From Ignelater luminosus (Eukaryota > Arthropoda > Insecta > Coleoptera > Elateridae), in the NCBI GenBank assembly GCA_011009095.1, contig VTPC01089487.1, positions 203,022 through 267,021 of the forward strand: DNA of 64,000 nucleotides, given 5' to 3'. The notes beneath the pieces were generated by a model, which ran no database searches, was not told the DNA's origin, and saw only the letters and a list, made by a program, of their open reading frames with translations. The position numbers and the translations under genes are program-made. Shown one piece after another: positions 12,001 to 27,000 of this stretch; the stretch's first letter is position 1; each line of letters opens with the position of its first letter.

Positions 12001-15000
12001 GTCAAGTTATGCTATCTAAATGAGCGTTTTTATCGCTACTTAGGTTTCTGTTGTTTCTGTTCTTATAATTAAATTATATAGCTTTTTGGTAGTTGGTAGA
12101 AGAAAAAATCCATCTACTCAATATAGATATTTAGTGTCGTCTTCACAAGCTTCGTTGCTCTGATTGCAGCTACATATAATGTTTTGACACTAGGAGTGGC
12201 TCTAACGTTGGTGACATCTGATATTAGAAAATTGTTTGACATCCCTCAATTGGAATCAAATTTTGTTTTTCTTCTACGATGTAAAGAAGAAAGTAGGGTA
12301 CTGTCCAAAACCATTATCTAGTAAGTTGTGGAGAGATATTTGTACTGTTTTTTGTTTGTCGAGTTTTGGCCTCGGAAATTGGGCTTTAATGAGTTGACAC
12401 AGTAGATAAGTTTTCTTGTATTTCAAAGTTTAGGCCCTATTCCAACTTCCTTAAATTTTTAATTTTAGAGTCTATGAACATCATTGAACAACAAAACAGT
12501 AAACTAAAATCCTATGCTTTCTGGTATGTATCAACGTTGAAGTAGTGTAAAGTTCTGTTCAAACACGTTTTGACATTTTCACAAATTTTTGCTTGCATAG
12601 ACAAAACTTTTACAGCTCCAATTTTGGGTTCGTCAGTCATACCAATCCTTACAAAACTTAACTAGCATTTTTATAAAATTTACGGCATGTTCTAGGATTT
12701 GTGCGTTTATCAAAGTAGAATTATCATTAAGGGGATAGTTCACGCACCTAAAAGTGACATCAGTTAGACTGGAATTGGAATTACAGCAAAGGTAAATAAA
12801 CGACAGCAAAGATCTAACAATACAGATAATATTCATTCTTTCAGCTATGTGGGGTAAATATTTTCTAAACGAAAATCAAACTTTGTTTATGCGCATTTAA
12901 ATATTTTATAAATATTGAAAGGAATGCTTCAGTTATGTCTGTCGAGAATCATCCTCTTAAGAACTTTTAAAAATGTATTTTCTACTGGGAAATATTTATT
13001 TCTTTCACACATGAAATACACATTAGTATAATAAAGAAATGAAATCGACATAAGATAATTAGAAGTAATATTTTTCACATAACTTTTACGGTACAACTTT
13101 TACAAGGAAAATATCTATGTTACTTACGTATGCCACGATGTGATCGTTCCATTTCATAAGTTCATATAGTATTTATATCTCGTTAATTATTGTTTGTTTG
13201 TTTTTTTTACAATTGAGTTCCATAACCGTCAGCTCAGAATATCACACAGAATAAATGAACATGTATTGTGTTTGTACCTACACATTCATTGTTGTGTTTT
13301 GTGCTAACTAGGAAACGTTTACTAATTAGCAGAGAATGTCAGTTACTGCATGATGAATTGAACAATACGCTAATTTTTGTACTGTTTTTATTATGTTTGC
13401 TGTTACATGAATATACACGCAGTTTATACACGCATTAACATTATTTGTTAATTACTTCAATTTAATGCTTTTCATGAACAATAAACATTTTATACGGTTA
13501 GATACGCTCAAATATTAAAACTACTTCTTAATAGTTTTTTTCGGCTACAATTAAATTTTTAATTTCAGTTTTTCAACAACATAAATTTGATACTTCCTGT
13601 ACTCTGATTACCTTGTTATTATTTATTATAGAATTAACAAAATTTTATAGGTTTATGAATCTTCTCAAACATAAATCATGTAGGCATATGCAACTATAAG
13701 GTGTATTAAAAAAATAAATTTTATATGCATTGAAGAGTTCCACAAGGTAATAATCTTGGACCGCTCTTTTGTAAATTTATGCTTGTTATTGTCATGTTTG
13801 ATTTATTCGTTACTAATATGCCCCTTTTCTAATTTGCGTCAAATGCGTTACAGTTAATTCAACATTGCGTGTTCAGAAATGTTGCTCCACTTACAATTAG
13901 ATGTCAGAATTCGTTATATTTTAGATATTTATCTCAAGTTTATTGGTTAAACGGTATTCTTCTAATTCCTTTTTTTATGTCTTCATTTTATGCCCTTATC
14001 CATTCTTGTGCAGTCTTTAAAGCATCGTAAAAGTTTTATTTCGCCACTGCCCACGTCTAATTTGCATATGTTAGGCTTATTAATGCTATATGTATACAGA
14101 ATCTTCTCTTCTGAATTTATTTCGTAGAATTTCTAGGATTTCATGCTCTTTTTGGTTATTTTACGGACTGATAATAGTTTTGATTGATAATTATGTTAAT
14201 TTGTTAATTAAAATGCTCTTTTCGTAAATGGCTTCGTGAAGATGATGTAGATTTAGTGGTATAGCATCCAATTTAGCAGCTCTTTGGATTTTTTTTTGTG
14301 GATTTCACAACAGCTATCAATCTGTTTTTATATTTATGAAGAGAAAAGCAAGGTCTTTTAGCAAAATTCTCATTTTTATGTTAAATTGCGAAGAGCTACA
14401 TTGCAAGAAAAATTTTTGTTACAGAGATGTTAACTTATGGTTATGATTGAATTATATCAATGTTGACAACAATAACTAAACAATTATTCATCTCCAGACT
14501 GTTAGATGTTTGCTTAGCGAGTTACTTAAAAATGAAGGTAAAAGTTCAAATTGAGAAAGATGAAGACAAGCTATAGGAATTCGGAGATGTCAGAAGTCGA
14601 GAACACGGAGAAATCGAAATAGTTATAAAACAGTTGATCAAATCATTAACTTAAACCTCACCAACATCATACTCAGTGAGTTGTCTTCAGTGAAAATTTG
14701 AAACTTTCCAGTCGAAAAAGTACTGGAGTACAAGTACTTAAGAGTGAGGTTTAGTTCCGTCTTAAGTGTCGTATCAATCTCGAGCTAATCCTGCAATCAG
14801 TATTTGGTTTAACTTGGAATATTGAGTCTTAAGTTAATGGCACCAAATTTTTTTTAAGTCGCCCATATCCAGATAGAACAGTTACCTTGTTCCACATAGA
14901 ATTACAAAACTGCAACTGTTTGTTACAGACGTATCATTCAATTCAATCTGAAATTGCATTAACTAATTATATAAGTAGAAGAATTTCAAATTCAAAATTG

Positions 15001-18000
15001 GGTTGATCAAAATTAAAATATCCTTACAGAGTTCACTTTACATCAAGGTAGACAAACTTGGCTCGTATAGATCAAAACAGTTTCGCATATTTTATGGCTC
15101 GAAAGTCAAAACCAAATTGTTTGGTTAAATTTCTGCTTGATAGTTATGTAGTTTATATTTGCCACGGGTATCAAGCTTGTCCACTCCTGCTTTAAATCGG
15201 GCCTGCGTCCATATTAGATCCAAATTGACTTCTTCCAGCTTCAGACACAAAAAATTTCTTCCTGACTCCAAACTAGAATTCGCATCGATCTGGCATGGTT
15301 TTGCTCTGGATGTGCCATTTACACTATCTTAAATGCATTAAAAACCATCCGGGCCAATAGACAGTAATCTGACTTCAGCAAGCACGCCTTGGTTTAGCGA
15401 GAATGCTCAGTTTACAAACTAAACTTAAGTCGCCTTAGAGCATGCTTGAGTAGAACTCGAGTTTGAGCTTGGCTCAAGTACTGACTGTTAGAAATCAACT
15501 TGAGATATTTATAATTTGCTAAATCAATAATCTTAACAAGCATTTATACTGTAGCAATAGAGACTGAACATTGAGAAGTAAGTTTAGTAGCGTTAATTCC
15601 CTAAAGTTTAAAACTCTCCATTAAATTTAATTGAGAGCAAACCAAACCGGTTAATATGATTTATCATTTCAAAGTTAAAAAACAAGATTTCTATCGGATT
15701 TACGCAAAAATGACTGACTTGATTTCGTTGCTTTTCGAATCTGATGCAGCTCAGAGATTTCACCAAGAGAATGAAGTCATTGTAATGCATCCCAAGAAGC
15801 TAATTAGACTTGAAGGCCATAATAAATTTAAACCCAGAAATGGTAAAATCAATAATAATAAGAGCAAATAACGTAAACTCGAGAAAAAACAATAATAGTA
15901 GAGTAAAGCTGTCTTTTTATGCGTAGCAGAATTAAACAACAAAACTGAATTTAGTCACAAAACTTAATGAAGTTCAACTTTAAATTTAACTAGTAGAGTT
16001 ACCAACATCATTATAGAATTGCAAAATATGTAGATAATAAAAATATAGTCGTTTACGTAAAGGGCAATTGCCTAAGTTGATTAACTCCTCCTTTAAACTC
16101 ATTATCTTAAATCACACAATCGCTACCTCCATCTTGTTTTGACCAATTAGCTACTTATGGGTTTGGTCTAGGCCGATTTTCAACTTGTAATTCAAGAGTC
16201 CGTCTACAACTAAAGGAAAATCAAAAACTACAATCGCGTCACAATTAAACCACAGCAAGCGTAAGATAAAAGCAAGAAATCAAGCACAAACACTACACAA
16301 CAACGAAACTGACTGTAAGTCGCGAGTTCAACCCCAACAAGAATGCGTTATTCATGTTAACAAATTGAACTTCGGACGCTTCGGCTACACAGTATTACAA
16401 CAAACAAGCAGATTTGAGTTAATTTTGTACAAACCAAAATTTTTTTATTTTTATTCCAAAGAGCAGAAAATCTGATGATTGTTTAATTAAACAAATCGAT
16501 AGAACACCCTGTTATGTGCCCAAAAAGAAAAATCCAAATTGTCTAAAAAACTACAAAAAGATACAACAAAAAAAGATGTGTAGAAGTAAAAAAAAGTTTT
16601 TAAGGTTGCAAAACTCTGATTTAAAGTTTTGACCTAACATTTTACTTCCTCGATATAAAAATTCTAAGACTACCTCAAAACTATACTCTTCAAATTCTTT
16701 TTGCAAAATTTTCTGTTTACTTCAAGTTATAATAACTGCTTGTACGCATATTAAATTAAATAAGAAAACAGTTGCGAATAAACAGTAATTAATACAGTAA
16801 TTAAGAAATTAAAATAATTAAATATAAATATTTTAAGAACAGACATTCATAAAGACTTATTGTATCTTCTCATAATTACGCTAAAAATAGCATGAAATAC
16901 TATTTAAATATAAATCTGAACAATGTACGAGTTATTATTAGACACTGAATAAATTGTAGTAATAATATTAGTCTACAATCTCGATTATATTAAAAATAGT
17001 TATACAGTGTGTTTCAAAATTATGCCTGCAAGAAAATTGTAGACAAATTGAAAAATTCCAAAACTTACCATCATAGAAAGCTTCAAATTTCTTTCGCCAA
17101 AAACACCTGAACGATATAACTACCAAATAAAATCTGTATATTTGAAACTCTAGTTGTTATTTTTATTAGTTTAGATATAAAAACACCAAACCCATTTTCG
17201 CATGCAAATTTCAGTATTATTTTCTCGCTAACTAACAATAAAAAAATTTTTATGGTTAACCTACTTTTACTATAGATATATTTTGATAACAACATAGTTT
17301 TCTTGTGTTAAAATTCATGTGCTACAAATATATTAAAAGTTTATATCTTTTCGAAGCTTATACGGTTTTGTTTCAGATGTTTTTAAAAGTTAAAACACTA
17401 CAAAATTCTTGTCGACTATAATCACGGCACAAAATTTATTACAACATAAAAATCCAATCAAATTTGTTTTAAGGTCTAACTGTGAGACGATTGTAAATTG
17501 GATCAATGCACTTGACATTTATAAAACTGGTAGTCTGTTGTTTCGAGCTTCTGTAATGATTTTGTTTTTAAAGATTTTTGTTAACTCTCTCCGTCTCTGA
17601 CAGAACCGGATTATTTGCAAATTTTCTACTATAAAAGAAAAATGATCGAGTTAAATTTGTTTTTCGCCCATTTAGCCCGTTTTAATAATGACATCGTAAC
17701 ATGTATCTCCTCAACCCCAGTTGTATACTTGCCACGTGGTTCATGCAAGATACATAGCCACTCTAATTGCTGCGGGACGGCCTCGGGACGAGGCTAATGA
17801 GCCAGCAAACCGGGAGTGAGGACATGTCTGGCGCTTAATCGCCAACTCTGGGATACTGCCTGTCTGTACTTCGATCAAAGTTTCAGCAGCAAACACATGT
17901 TAACAAGGTATTTGCCTGCATGCCACACTGTCTTTTAACTGCAACCCATAGAATATTGATTTAATACAACAGAGATTTGTGGCTTTTGGATTTTGATGAT

Positions 18001-21000
18001 TATATGAGGTACGTATAAATTTCTTGATGGGAAAAAACACAATCAATTAATTATATTAATAAAAAATGTCGTGTTGGTTTCTTTTCAGGAAGAAATTTTT
18101 TGCAATTTGCACACTGGATATATAACAGAAAAGTATTGACGCGTCAGTACAATAACTTTATGTCCAGGAGACTTATCTGAGTACGAATTAACAAAGTTAC
18201 AAAATATAAGTCTTGCATTTGGTTGTGATTTATAGATCAATAATGTGAAAAATAGAAACGAATTTTAATTATTAGAAAGTTCTGTATTTTTTGGAAGAGA
18301 GAGTAGGTTCAAATCTACCAGGAATAAATCAATACAGATTTTGGCATAGCTTAGAACACAATTAACTAATTCCGCGCTCCTGTATATGTATCGTTAGGTA
18401 CACTTGCAGTAAGAATTATTAATTTAAAGATGCCTCGGCCAAAACAAAAACGTTGAATTTAAAATAACTGTGGAACTTACCTTTTTTAGTACAATCTTGA
18501 TGTAATGTCAAATACTTAATGTAGTATTTGTAATTTTGCAACAGTCAACGTTCACGTTTTTTGATTTCCCGTCTAACTAGAAGAATCGGAAGAATTTAGA
18601 TTCTGCATGGAGGCGATCAATTTGATTTGGACTAAACCGTCAAAAACAAACCAGATGTTAAACTGTTTTGAATTTGTTTTGTCTTTATCATTACAAAATG
18701 CCACGCTCACATATCAAGCAGTTTGTTAGACAAATAGTCAGCGTTCACTGTTTTCATTAAGCTTCCTCATCTCTCATAGAATCAAATACAGTAAACTTGC
18801 CAATTAAAACATTAAGGTAATTCTCAACCAAAAATACTCGATCTAAAGTCAATAAGTCAGAAAAACTCTAAACCTAGAAGAGAATCTTTATGAGAAATTA
18901 AATCATTTAGATTAGCAGCACCGTGAAGTGTCGAAATATGCCCATTTCTCGTCAAAAAGCGACACATCTAACAAACCGTTACGTAGCTCTGACGTAATAG
19001 TTAAACTGTGAAAAAGCGCAGCTCGACTTGTATTCGAACTAATGGAGGGCAAAGCTCGAATTTAAACCTTTTGCAAAACTTAGCCTGACCTTTTTCTAAA
19101 TAAAAATAATCTCAATTAGTGGTCGTCGAAGACGTCTACACCCATTTTTGCTGCCAGAAGGTTAGAAAGAAAAGAGGGCAAAGCTCGAATTTGAACCTGT
19201 TGTAAAACTTAGCCTGACCTTTTTCTAAACAAAAATAATGTCAATCACTGGTCGTCGAAGGCGGCCACACCCACTTCTGCTCCCAAAAGGTTAGAATGAG
19301 AGAAGCGCTTTAGCGTTATAGAGACCGACTGGAGCCAGCGTGTCGGCTGAATTTTGCATCTTTATTCTGTTTCATCAAATAACGCACGATGTACTAATCT
19401 CTTCGTTTTTACTGATTCCATATTTATCTCAATATGCAACTTTTAAAGCAATAGATACAGTTTCTCCAAGACTAATGCATCTTTTTTACTGATCCATGAT
19501 TTTTTCATCACCAAGGCTTTTACAATTCAGATAAGAGAGTTACTATTACAAGACGTATTCAAATTAACCTTTGTCGCACTTATATCTTGAGATTAGCAAG
19601 ACACTGATTGCTATAAACTTGCATTCAACTCTAGAAAGCCTGGATATCAAACGGCAGAAATTTCCTGCTATAGGTAAGTTATATCAGTAAGTTCAGCAAT
19701 AAAAACAAAATGTGATAGAAGACAAAAAAATATTCTGAATTTCTCAATATGTGTAGATCAGGAAGTATTGTGTAGTAGACTGATTGTGATGGATACATCG
19801 ATGTAAGATCATTATGACAATGATAGAATCAATTTTGAGATGTATCAGTAGATACTAATGATCTTAACGAACGGCCATTCAATTTGTTCAAAGCTTTTTA
19901 AAAGCTTGCCAATATCAAAAGATGCATTTTCTTGAATTTTAGGCCTAATGCTGGTAGTTATCATTGTTTCAACAAACTTTCACATTCTGCTTGTTGTAAA
20001 CTTTCAGAACTTGATCATTCCACTGTACTAGATGCAATTAAAAATAATTACCAGCAGTTTTTAACCCACAGATTCTTAACCAGGTACTGCATCTTCTTCC
20101 TATCTTCATTTTCCACCCAAATTAAAAAAGTCACCCAAGCGAAAATTCTGAACTCTTTCTATGATAGGATAATGTCGTGGAATGTCATAAACCTCAACCT
20201 TTCATAACTTTTATTCTTCCGGAAAGTAGAAGAATGTTTCTTCGCCCTTGCTACTTTTAGAGAATGTTGGGTCGCCTTCTACACCTATGAGCGAGAGGAA
20301 TCTTCTCAAAATACAGTAACCTGTCAGGATACCTCTGCCTTTTTTTCAATAGTTCAGCTTAGATAAGTTGTATCGAACTGTGGTTCTTAACCCAACGACA
20401 TTCAGAGTTACTCATCCATTTTAAATCTGACGTGATCCGCTTCTTCTATATTCTTTAAGACTTGGATGAAATTGTTTTCTTTCATCGTGGGCAGCCCTTG
20501 CAAAAACAACAAATTGTACTCAAATTTATTTACCATAACATAGATAAAGATAGTTTTGGTTTGGTTCAAAAGACTGCTTGTCTTCCATACATAATCCATT
20601 AGTACAATAGAAGACTAGCTTGATCCGTTAAAATCCTACCTGTTCCGTCTCCCACTCTTTTTATTTAGAATTGTGTATTAAGAGTACTTCCTATGCAACC
20701 TTAACTAGTCCTCCGCCATTGTACCACAAGACCACTAAGCTCTTTGTCTGATAACGTTTGTGTAGCGCCAGTAGTTTACATGAAAATTAACTCCCCAACT
20801 CATACCACCCGCAAAAAAATTTTTTGTTGGTGCGACAGGAAATTTAGTGGAATTTTGGACAGCAAATATTTTTTTGCTGCAGCAACAAATTGATCTGTTC
20901 CCAACTCTAAAATAAATTATAAATTTGTTGTATCTATCAAAGTGCTGTAGTGGCAACAGCAAAAAATTGTACTGTGTGACAAAAACATTTGTTGCTTTTG

Positions 21001-24000
21001 CAAAAATATTTACTTTCCAAAATTCCACTAAATTTTTTGTAGCACCAACAACTCACTAGCTACTTGTCTTAGATGTCTACCGTGGATCAAGGGTTACATT
21101 GAGCTCTCCATTTTTTTCCTCTTGGAGGACTGACTAAGAGGCCATTCATCTTACATCGTGTTTCAAACTTGCATTGGACGTTTGAAATTCAGCTGGTAAC
21201 TAGCATTATTAGAAAGCAGAAGTGGAGCGATAGGCAGGAAGTATTCAGTTGAATGAACTTTGAGCACGAAGACTCAGTTTCTCTAGGTCTAGCATTATCA
21301 CCAAAACTGTCAAGGAGGCTTTACGTAACTCATAGTTGCTATCAGAAGAACTATTTTGGTCTTTTTTTACAATGAGAGCAAAACGTTTCATTCAGACATT
21401 CAAACTAAGCATCAGTTTTTGTTCATCAAAGTCTAACCATGAACTTCTAGACGTGATAGTATGACTGGGTGCATTTTGTTTTGATGTTTTTTATAGTGTC
21501 AGACAAGACCATAGAACGCTTAGGAAGAATATATCAGACTAAGATGGTTCCTGAGAAACTCTTTATATTCTCTTTGAACAAGTTTAGAACTATACAGAAG
21601 CTGGTCATCGTTTCTTTTTTGGCTTATTAGCTAAAAGAGCAGACTAATCTGAACTTAACATAACACCGCTGTATACATAAACATGAGTGAATGAGATTAG
21701 GAATCTTAACCTATTACATACTACTTTAGCAATTAACTACCATAACAAAACTCAAGCACTGTGTGTATCTCTTTATCTATAAGGCAACAATAGAGTTATT
21801 ATGATGTGATATGGCACACAAAAAATGCCAAAAGAAGTATAACTACTTACGTTTATGTTTTATGTATTTTGACTGATTCTCCAGAGGTGCAACTTGAGCA
21901 ACACATAGAACGATGCAACTCGTTATAGTGTTTCTGCAAGTTTCCATATTTGAAAACAGGAAATATCAACGTATACAGGTCATATTGAGAATGAAATATT
22001 CAGGATAATAAATAATAAAAGAAAATGTGTTTACATCTAAACTGTTTTCATCTATTCAGTTCATAGTAAACAAGTCGTTCGTTACACTCAAAAACTTTTA
22101 TATACTATGTATATTTGAGTTCTAAATCCTCTTTATGTATAATTTGTTTTTTTTGCATCAGTGTCTTTATATAATTATCACACGTTTACTCATCACTTTT
22201 ATTTTCAATCTTAAGACAATTACTAATAAGAGTTTCATGCTAGCTTTACTTTCATTTTGAGATCATATTTATTACTTGTTAAAATTTTATGGATACATTA
22301 ATCAGTAGAGAAATGACAAATTAATTTGGATTGTTAAAAAGTAATCACTTAAATGTCTAGACTTCTAACGACCTGATGAAAAGAGATCTTAATCAAGTGA
22401 ATATGTACTGCATGCATGGTATGGAATCTTCAGACTCTTTTTGAGCAGAATTTTATGTAATACCATGAAATTTTATTCGGAACAAATGTAAATGCATCCG
22501 CTACATTATGAGTAAAATAATAACAAAAAAATACAGGTATACAGGTGTATTGCGGACATTAAAAAAATTCATTTGTGTAAACTTCATTATTTGAAGTAGT
22601 GTTAAAATTTTATTTGAAGCATTTACATAATATAATTGAAATGTTTTTATTGATAATTAACTTTTTTCCTTATTTTTATTTTTTCGTTTGCATCTTTATT
22701 GTTTTTAATTTTCATTTTTTAAGAGAAAAAATTAATTCAAGGCTTAATTATAGCAGTAATAAAACTAAAATAAATAATAAATTATTTTATTAAAAATCAG
22801 AGAGAGTTCTGTAAATTATTACAGTTTCACTTATTGTTACACCATATTATTTTTGTGTCAATTAAATCTGGAATATATTTATGATTTATGTCGAGATTAA
22901 ATAAATTTTAAAGTAAATAAATAAATAAATAATCAAATTAGCACAAGCCGCAGACACAATAAAGTAATTGAAGGAAATACAAGACCATATTAAAAAGTTG
23001 GTTGCTACATAAATTAACGGTTAACTCGAAAAAACTACTCTCAAGGATTTCCTCTACCGCATATTAAGTATGAATATACAATTCGCATACCTTTTAAAGA
23101 GACACAGTTATTTAGGAAGCACACACATGTTCTATATTCGTGTTAAAATGCGCTTAGTCATAATTTGCATATTATTATAACTTTTGTAAATATAATTCTT
23201 TCTTTTCTAGTTAGCTAGGTACACTACAACATAACATTTTTTAGACTCGCAATTATTTATATTAAAACTAAGAATGTTATGTGTGTACACTTTATTACCA
23301 GGAGTATGTGCGAGAGGAGTCAAAACTTTAAAACGGAATAATTTAGTTAAACATGACAGTTAAAATTTAATTATGTGTCCAAGCTCGCTTTATGAATATG
23401 AATGTGGTCATTGTAGATCTTGGCCCGAGGGATTTACCACGAGAGGAGCCTTGTATACAAACACGCCTGAAGATTATACAAAATGAAATGTGTTTTGTCA
23501 TAAATCAGGATTGGGACGTGTCTCTATAACTTCATTACGGATTATTATATTAATCACGAGATGCTTGTGGTTTAACAATAGATTTGACAGCTTTTCTCTT
23601 ATAAAACCATATGATGCATTGTGCATTTAGACACTATTCTGCGGTTTGTTTAGATTTTTTTTACAATTTTACCGCGTATGTGCATTGTGCATGCATGAAT
23701 GTACCAGAGTAAATACATCAGACAAAAAATTATAATTCGGTTTCTTTTTTTTTATTGATTATTAAAACGAACGCAACAAGATTTTATTGATATTTAAATA
23801 ACTCACTCTATCAACTGTAATAAAATATTCAGTAAAGGAAAAGTTGTGGAACGGCTTACTTTAAGTCATAATTTTACTATCTGACAACTAATGCCTTTAG
23901 ACTGTTAAATAGTGTTCTCCTGCAGGTGAATATTACAACCAGATAATAATATAAAATTTAAATTATGTGTCTACGTATTAAATATCTTGTTTCCTTTTTA

Positions 24001-27000
24001 TTTTTTAATTTTATTTATATTTGTTTATCATTCTAGTTTTTTATGCTTGGTTTTCTAAAATAAAAAATCTTTCAAACGTCAACATGAACGCATTTTGCCA
24101 ATTATGCTACTATTACCGTTTATCATACTGATTCATTGTTGTATCACGCTATAAATTAAACTACCGATGTTCTAATTTAAGAATAATTCTAACAGTACCT
24201 GTTCAGGCTCAATTTTAGTTTTTAGATTTTAAGCATCACTCATAGACGTATGCTATAGATACCAATAGATCAAGGAAGCAAACATCAAAATACCTCTAAT
24301 TACATTGTTGTAATTACAATAAATTGCCGTCGATTGGTAATAAACGTTTTGCTTTGCCATTTAGGTTCAGAGTAAAATTTCTGTTTGTACAGTACATTTT
24401 CATAAACGCAAAATTTCGACGGATACTAGTCGCAGAAAACTGAATCTATATCCTGAACCAAAATTAACTAACAAGATCAGTATACGAGGGTGGTCTGAAA
24501 ACTTTCCGACCTCAACGTGAAGATGGCAGCACTCGTAAATAAAAGCTACTGAATTTCGTTGTTCATCTGTTGACAGTTGACACCAAAGTTTCAGCCATTT
24601 TATACGTGCAGTTTTTATATAACAGTCGTTTGAGTGAGTTGATGTGAGTTTTTTTGTGAAAATGGACAAGATCGAGTATCGAGCTGTCATTAAATATTTG
24701 TTTTTGAAAGGCAATACGCCTTCGCAAGTAAAAGATGAGTTGGATTCTGTGTATGGGGACTCTGCACCATCATTGTCCACACTGAAATTTTGGGCTGCTG
24801 AATTTAAACGTGGCCGTAAGAGCTTGGGAGACGATGAACGTTCGGGACGTTCAAAAACTGCAACTACCGACGAAAACATCGCCAAAGTTCACCAAATGGT
24901 GCTAGACGACCGCTGAATTAAAGTGAGAGAGATAGCAGAGGTTATGAACATGTCAAAAGAACGTGTTTGTCACATATTAAATCAACATTTAGGGAGAAAG
25001 CTGTCCGCGCGTTGGGTGCCCCGTTTGCTCACGTTAGACCAAAAACATGTTCGAATGAATATTTCCAACGCTCTTTTGGCGCGGTTTAGGCGAAATAAAT
25101 CCGAGTTTTGGCGCCGATTAATTACTGTAGATGAATCTTGGATACATTATACGCCCGAAACAAAAATACAGTCCAAACAATGGACTGCAAAGGGGGAACC
25201 GGCTCCAAAAAAAGCAAAAACTGTTTTTTCGGTTGGGAAAATGATGGCGACTGTTTTTTGGGATACTCATAGAGTTATTTTAATCGATTATCTTCAAAAA
25301 GGAAAAACCATTAAAGGAGCATACTATGCATCATTACTTGACAAGCTGAAGGCAGAACTTGCGAAAAAACGACCACATTTGCAGAAAAAGAAAATCCTGT
25401 TTCACCAAGACAACGCACCACCTCACACCTCAGCGGTTGCCATGGCGAAAATTAACGAATTACGGTTTGAACTGCTTGACCATCCGCCTTACTCACCAGA
25501 TCTAGCCCCAAGCGACTTCTTTTTGTTGCCTCATCTAAAAATTGCGCTCGGAGGACAAAGATTTTCGTCAAATGAAGAGGCAATCACCTTCGTGAACAAT
25601 TATTTTGCAGAGAAAAATGCCGAGTACTATTTGGACCGGTTACAGAGATGGGAGCATCGCTGGGAGAAGTGTGTAGAGTTACAAGGAGACTATGTTGAAA
25701 AATAAAAAAATTTTCAGAAAAAATGTCTTGTATCTTTGTTAGGTCGGAAACTTTTCAGACCACCCTCGTATACTTGCAGGGCTTTAAATGCCCTTTAAAA
25801 GAAGTTTGTTGTTTATAGAACAATCTTCAATAGTATCCATTGCCTAAACATATTCCTTGTGTACAATCTGTTTACATGTGCCTTGCTAAAGTCATAAAGT
25901 GAACGCTCCTTTAAGCTCAAAAGAAATAGTTTCCATTCAGGCGGGTAGTTTTCGTTCTCTAAAACTTTGCTCCGAGACGCTAAGCTGTGCTTCAAAATAC
26001 AAACTGCAATAAAATTTACAAAAAGATATTTTTGTCAGAAAAAAAACCCTGCGTATTGGCCCTTTGAGCTTATGACATCATACTGATCTTCTTTCCTTTA
26101 AGAAGCTTCCACTATCAAATGCGAAATTGAGTTTTTCTCTAATTTGCAAAGTAGAAAAACATGTAGAAAATCCAGATGAGCAAACAACAAATGAGTTTTG
26201 CAAGACAGACTTTTAATTTAAGGATTCTTGAAACAGACTAGTTTCTCTGCACAATTGAGCCTTTTTCAGATCAGATAGGCTTTCTTTGAATCGACAACTT
26301 TCCTTATTCCAACCAGGAGATTGAACTTCTTGTGGGTAATTTCTTCTTTAAGATTTAGTATATATACTCTGTTGCAGCTTTCGTATTTACATTGCAAATC
26401 AAATTTCCAGACCTTCCCAAGTCTCCTGTGACATTTTTTTCTGAAAATTTCTTGCAGCTATTCTACTATTCAAGGACTGATCCATAACCAAGTGTTACTT
26501 CATTGTATCTATCTACCTATCCAGGTAAGTTTTTTTCTTCGAGTCTAGCAGTTTTGATAATAAAAATTTAAATTCACTAACAGACTTCGTTAGCCTGATT
26601 TTGTTTTGTTATGTTTGCTTTCAAACCCATATCAAGCTCTTCAGATCGAACTACTAGGTTTCTAAAGAGAATTATGTGATTTTTCTGGTCAAACGGGTTT
26701 TCCTTCCATTATACCAAAATCGAGTTTTTTTTTCCTTGATGTCTACTATAATGCGGTAGCTTGTTATTGTTCCTTCTTTAACAAGCTTTTAGTATCAAGC
26801 TTAGTTGTATCTTAAATTTTAGCAATTTCTAGTACTTCATGTTAGGCTTGGAGCGTTGCAAACACACATCAGGCTTTTCAGAACGAACCTGTTGGTTTTT
26901 CTAAAGAAGATTAATTCTTTGGTTAAATAAGCTTTTTTTGGGGCAGGTTGAAATTTCAATCAGTCGTGCTTTTCAGCTTGTTTTCAAAAAACTGTCCAGA

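Larger units (their letters stand above)
24485..25768 (+). mobile_element. near-intact mariner transposon (1284 bp)
   Basis: Inverted terminal repeats of 28 bp begin CGAGGGTGGTCTGAAAA at 24485 and end at 25768; they differ at one base (C or G at position 18). The element is flanked on both sides by the TA dinucleotide (24483-24484 and 25769-25770), the target-site duplication expected for Tc1/mariner. It contains a single transposase frame with one nonsense codon. It lies in intron 2 of mirr, opposite to the gene's direction. The nearly identical termini and almost unbroken frame indicate a recent insertion. Confidence 0.97.

Noticed and set aside
12131..12320. Plus-strand stop-free run with codon-like composition (VALIAATYNVLTLGVA...)
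   Set aside because: No start codon, no splice context recognised and no family match; probably chance or old element debris.
16310..16350. tRNA/SINE-like B-box (GAGTTCAACCCC); similar GGTTCAAATCT near 18308
   Set aside because: No A-box at the right distance and no cloverleaf arms could be paired at either place.
24400..24885. 161-codon minus-strand open frame
   Set aside because: It lies antisense to the mariner transposase and crosses the element's left end, so it is a shadow frame.
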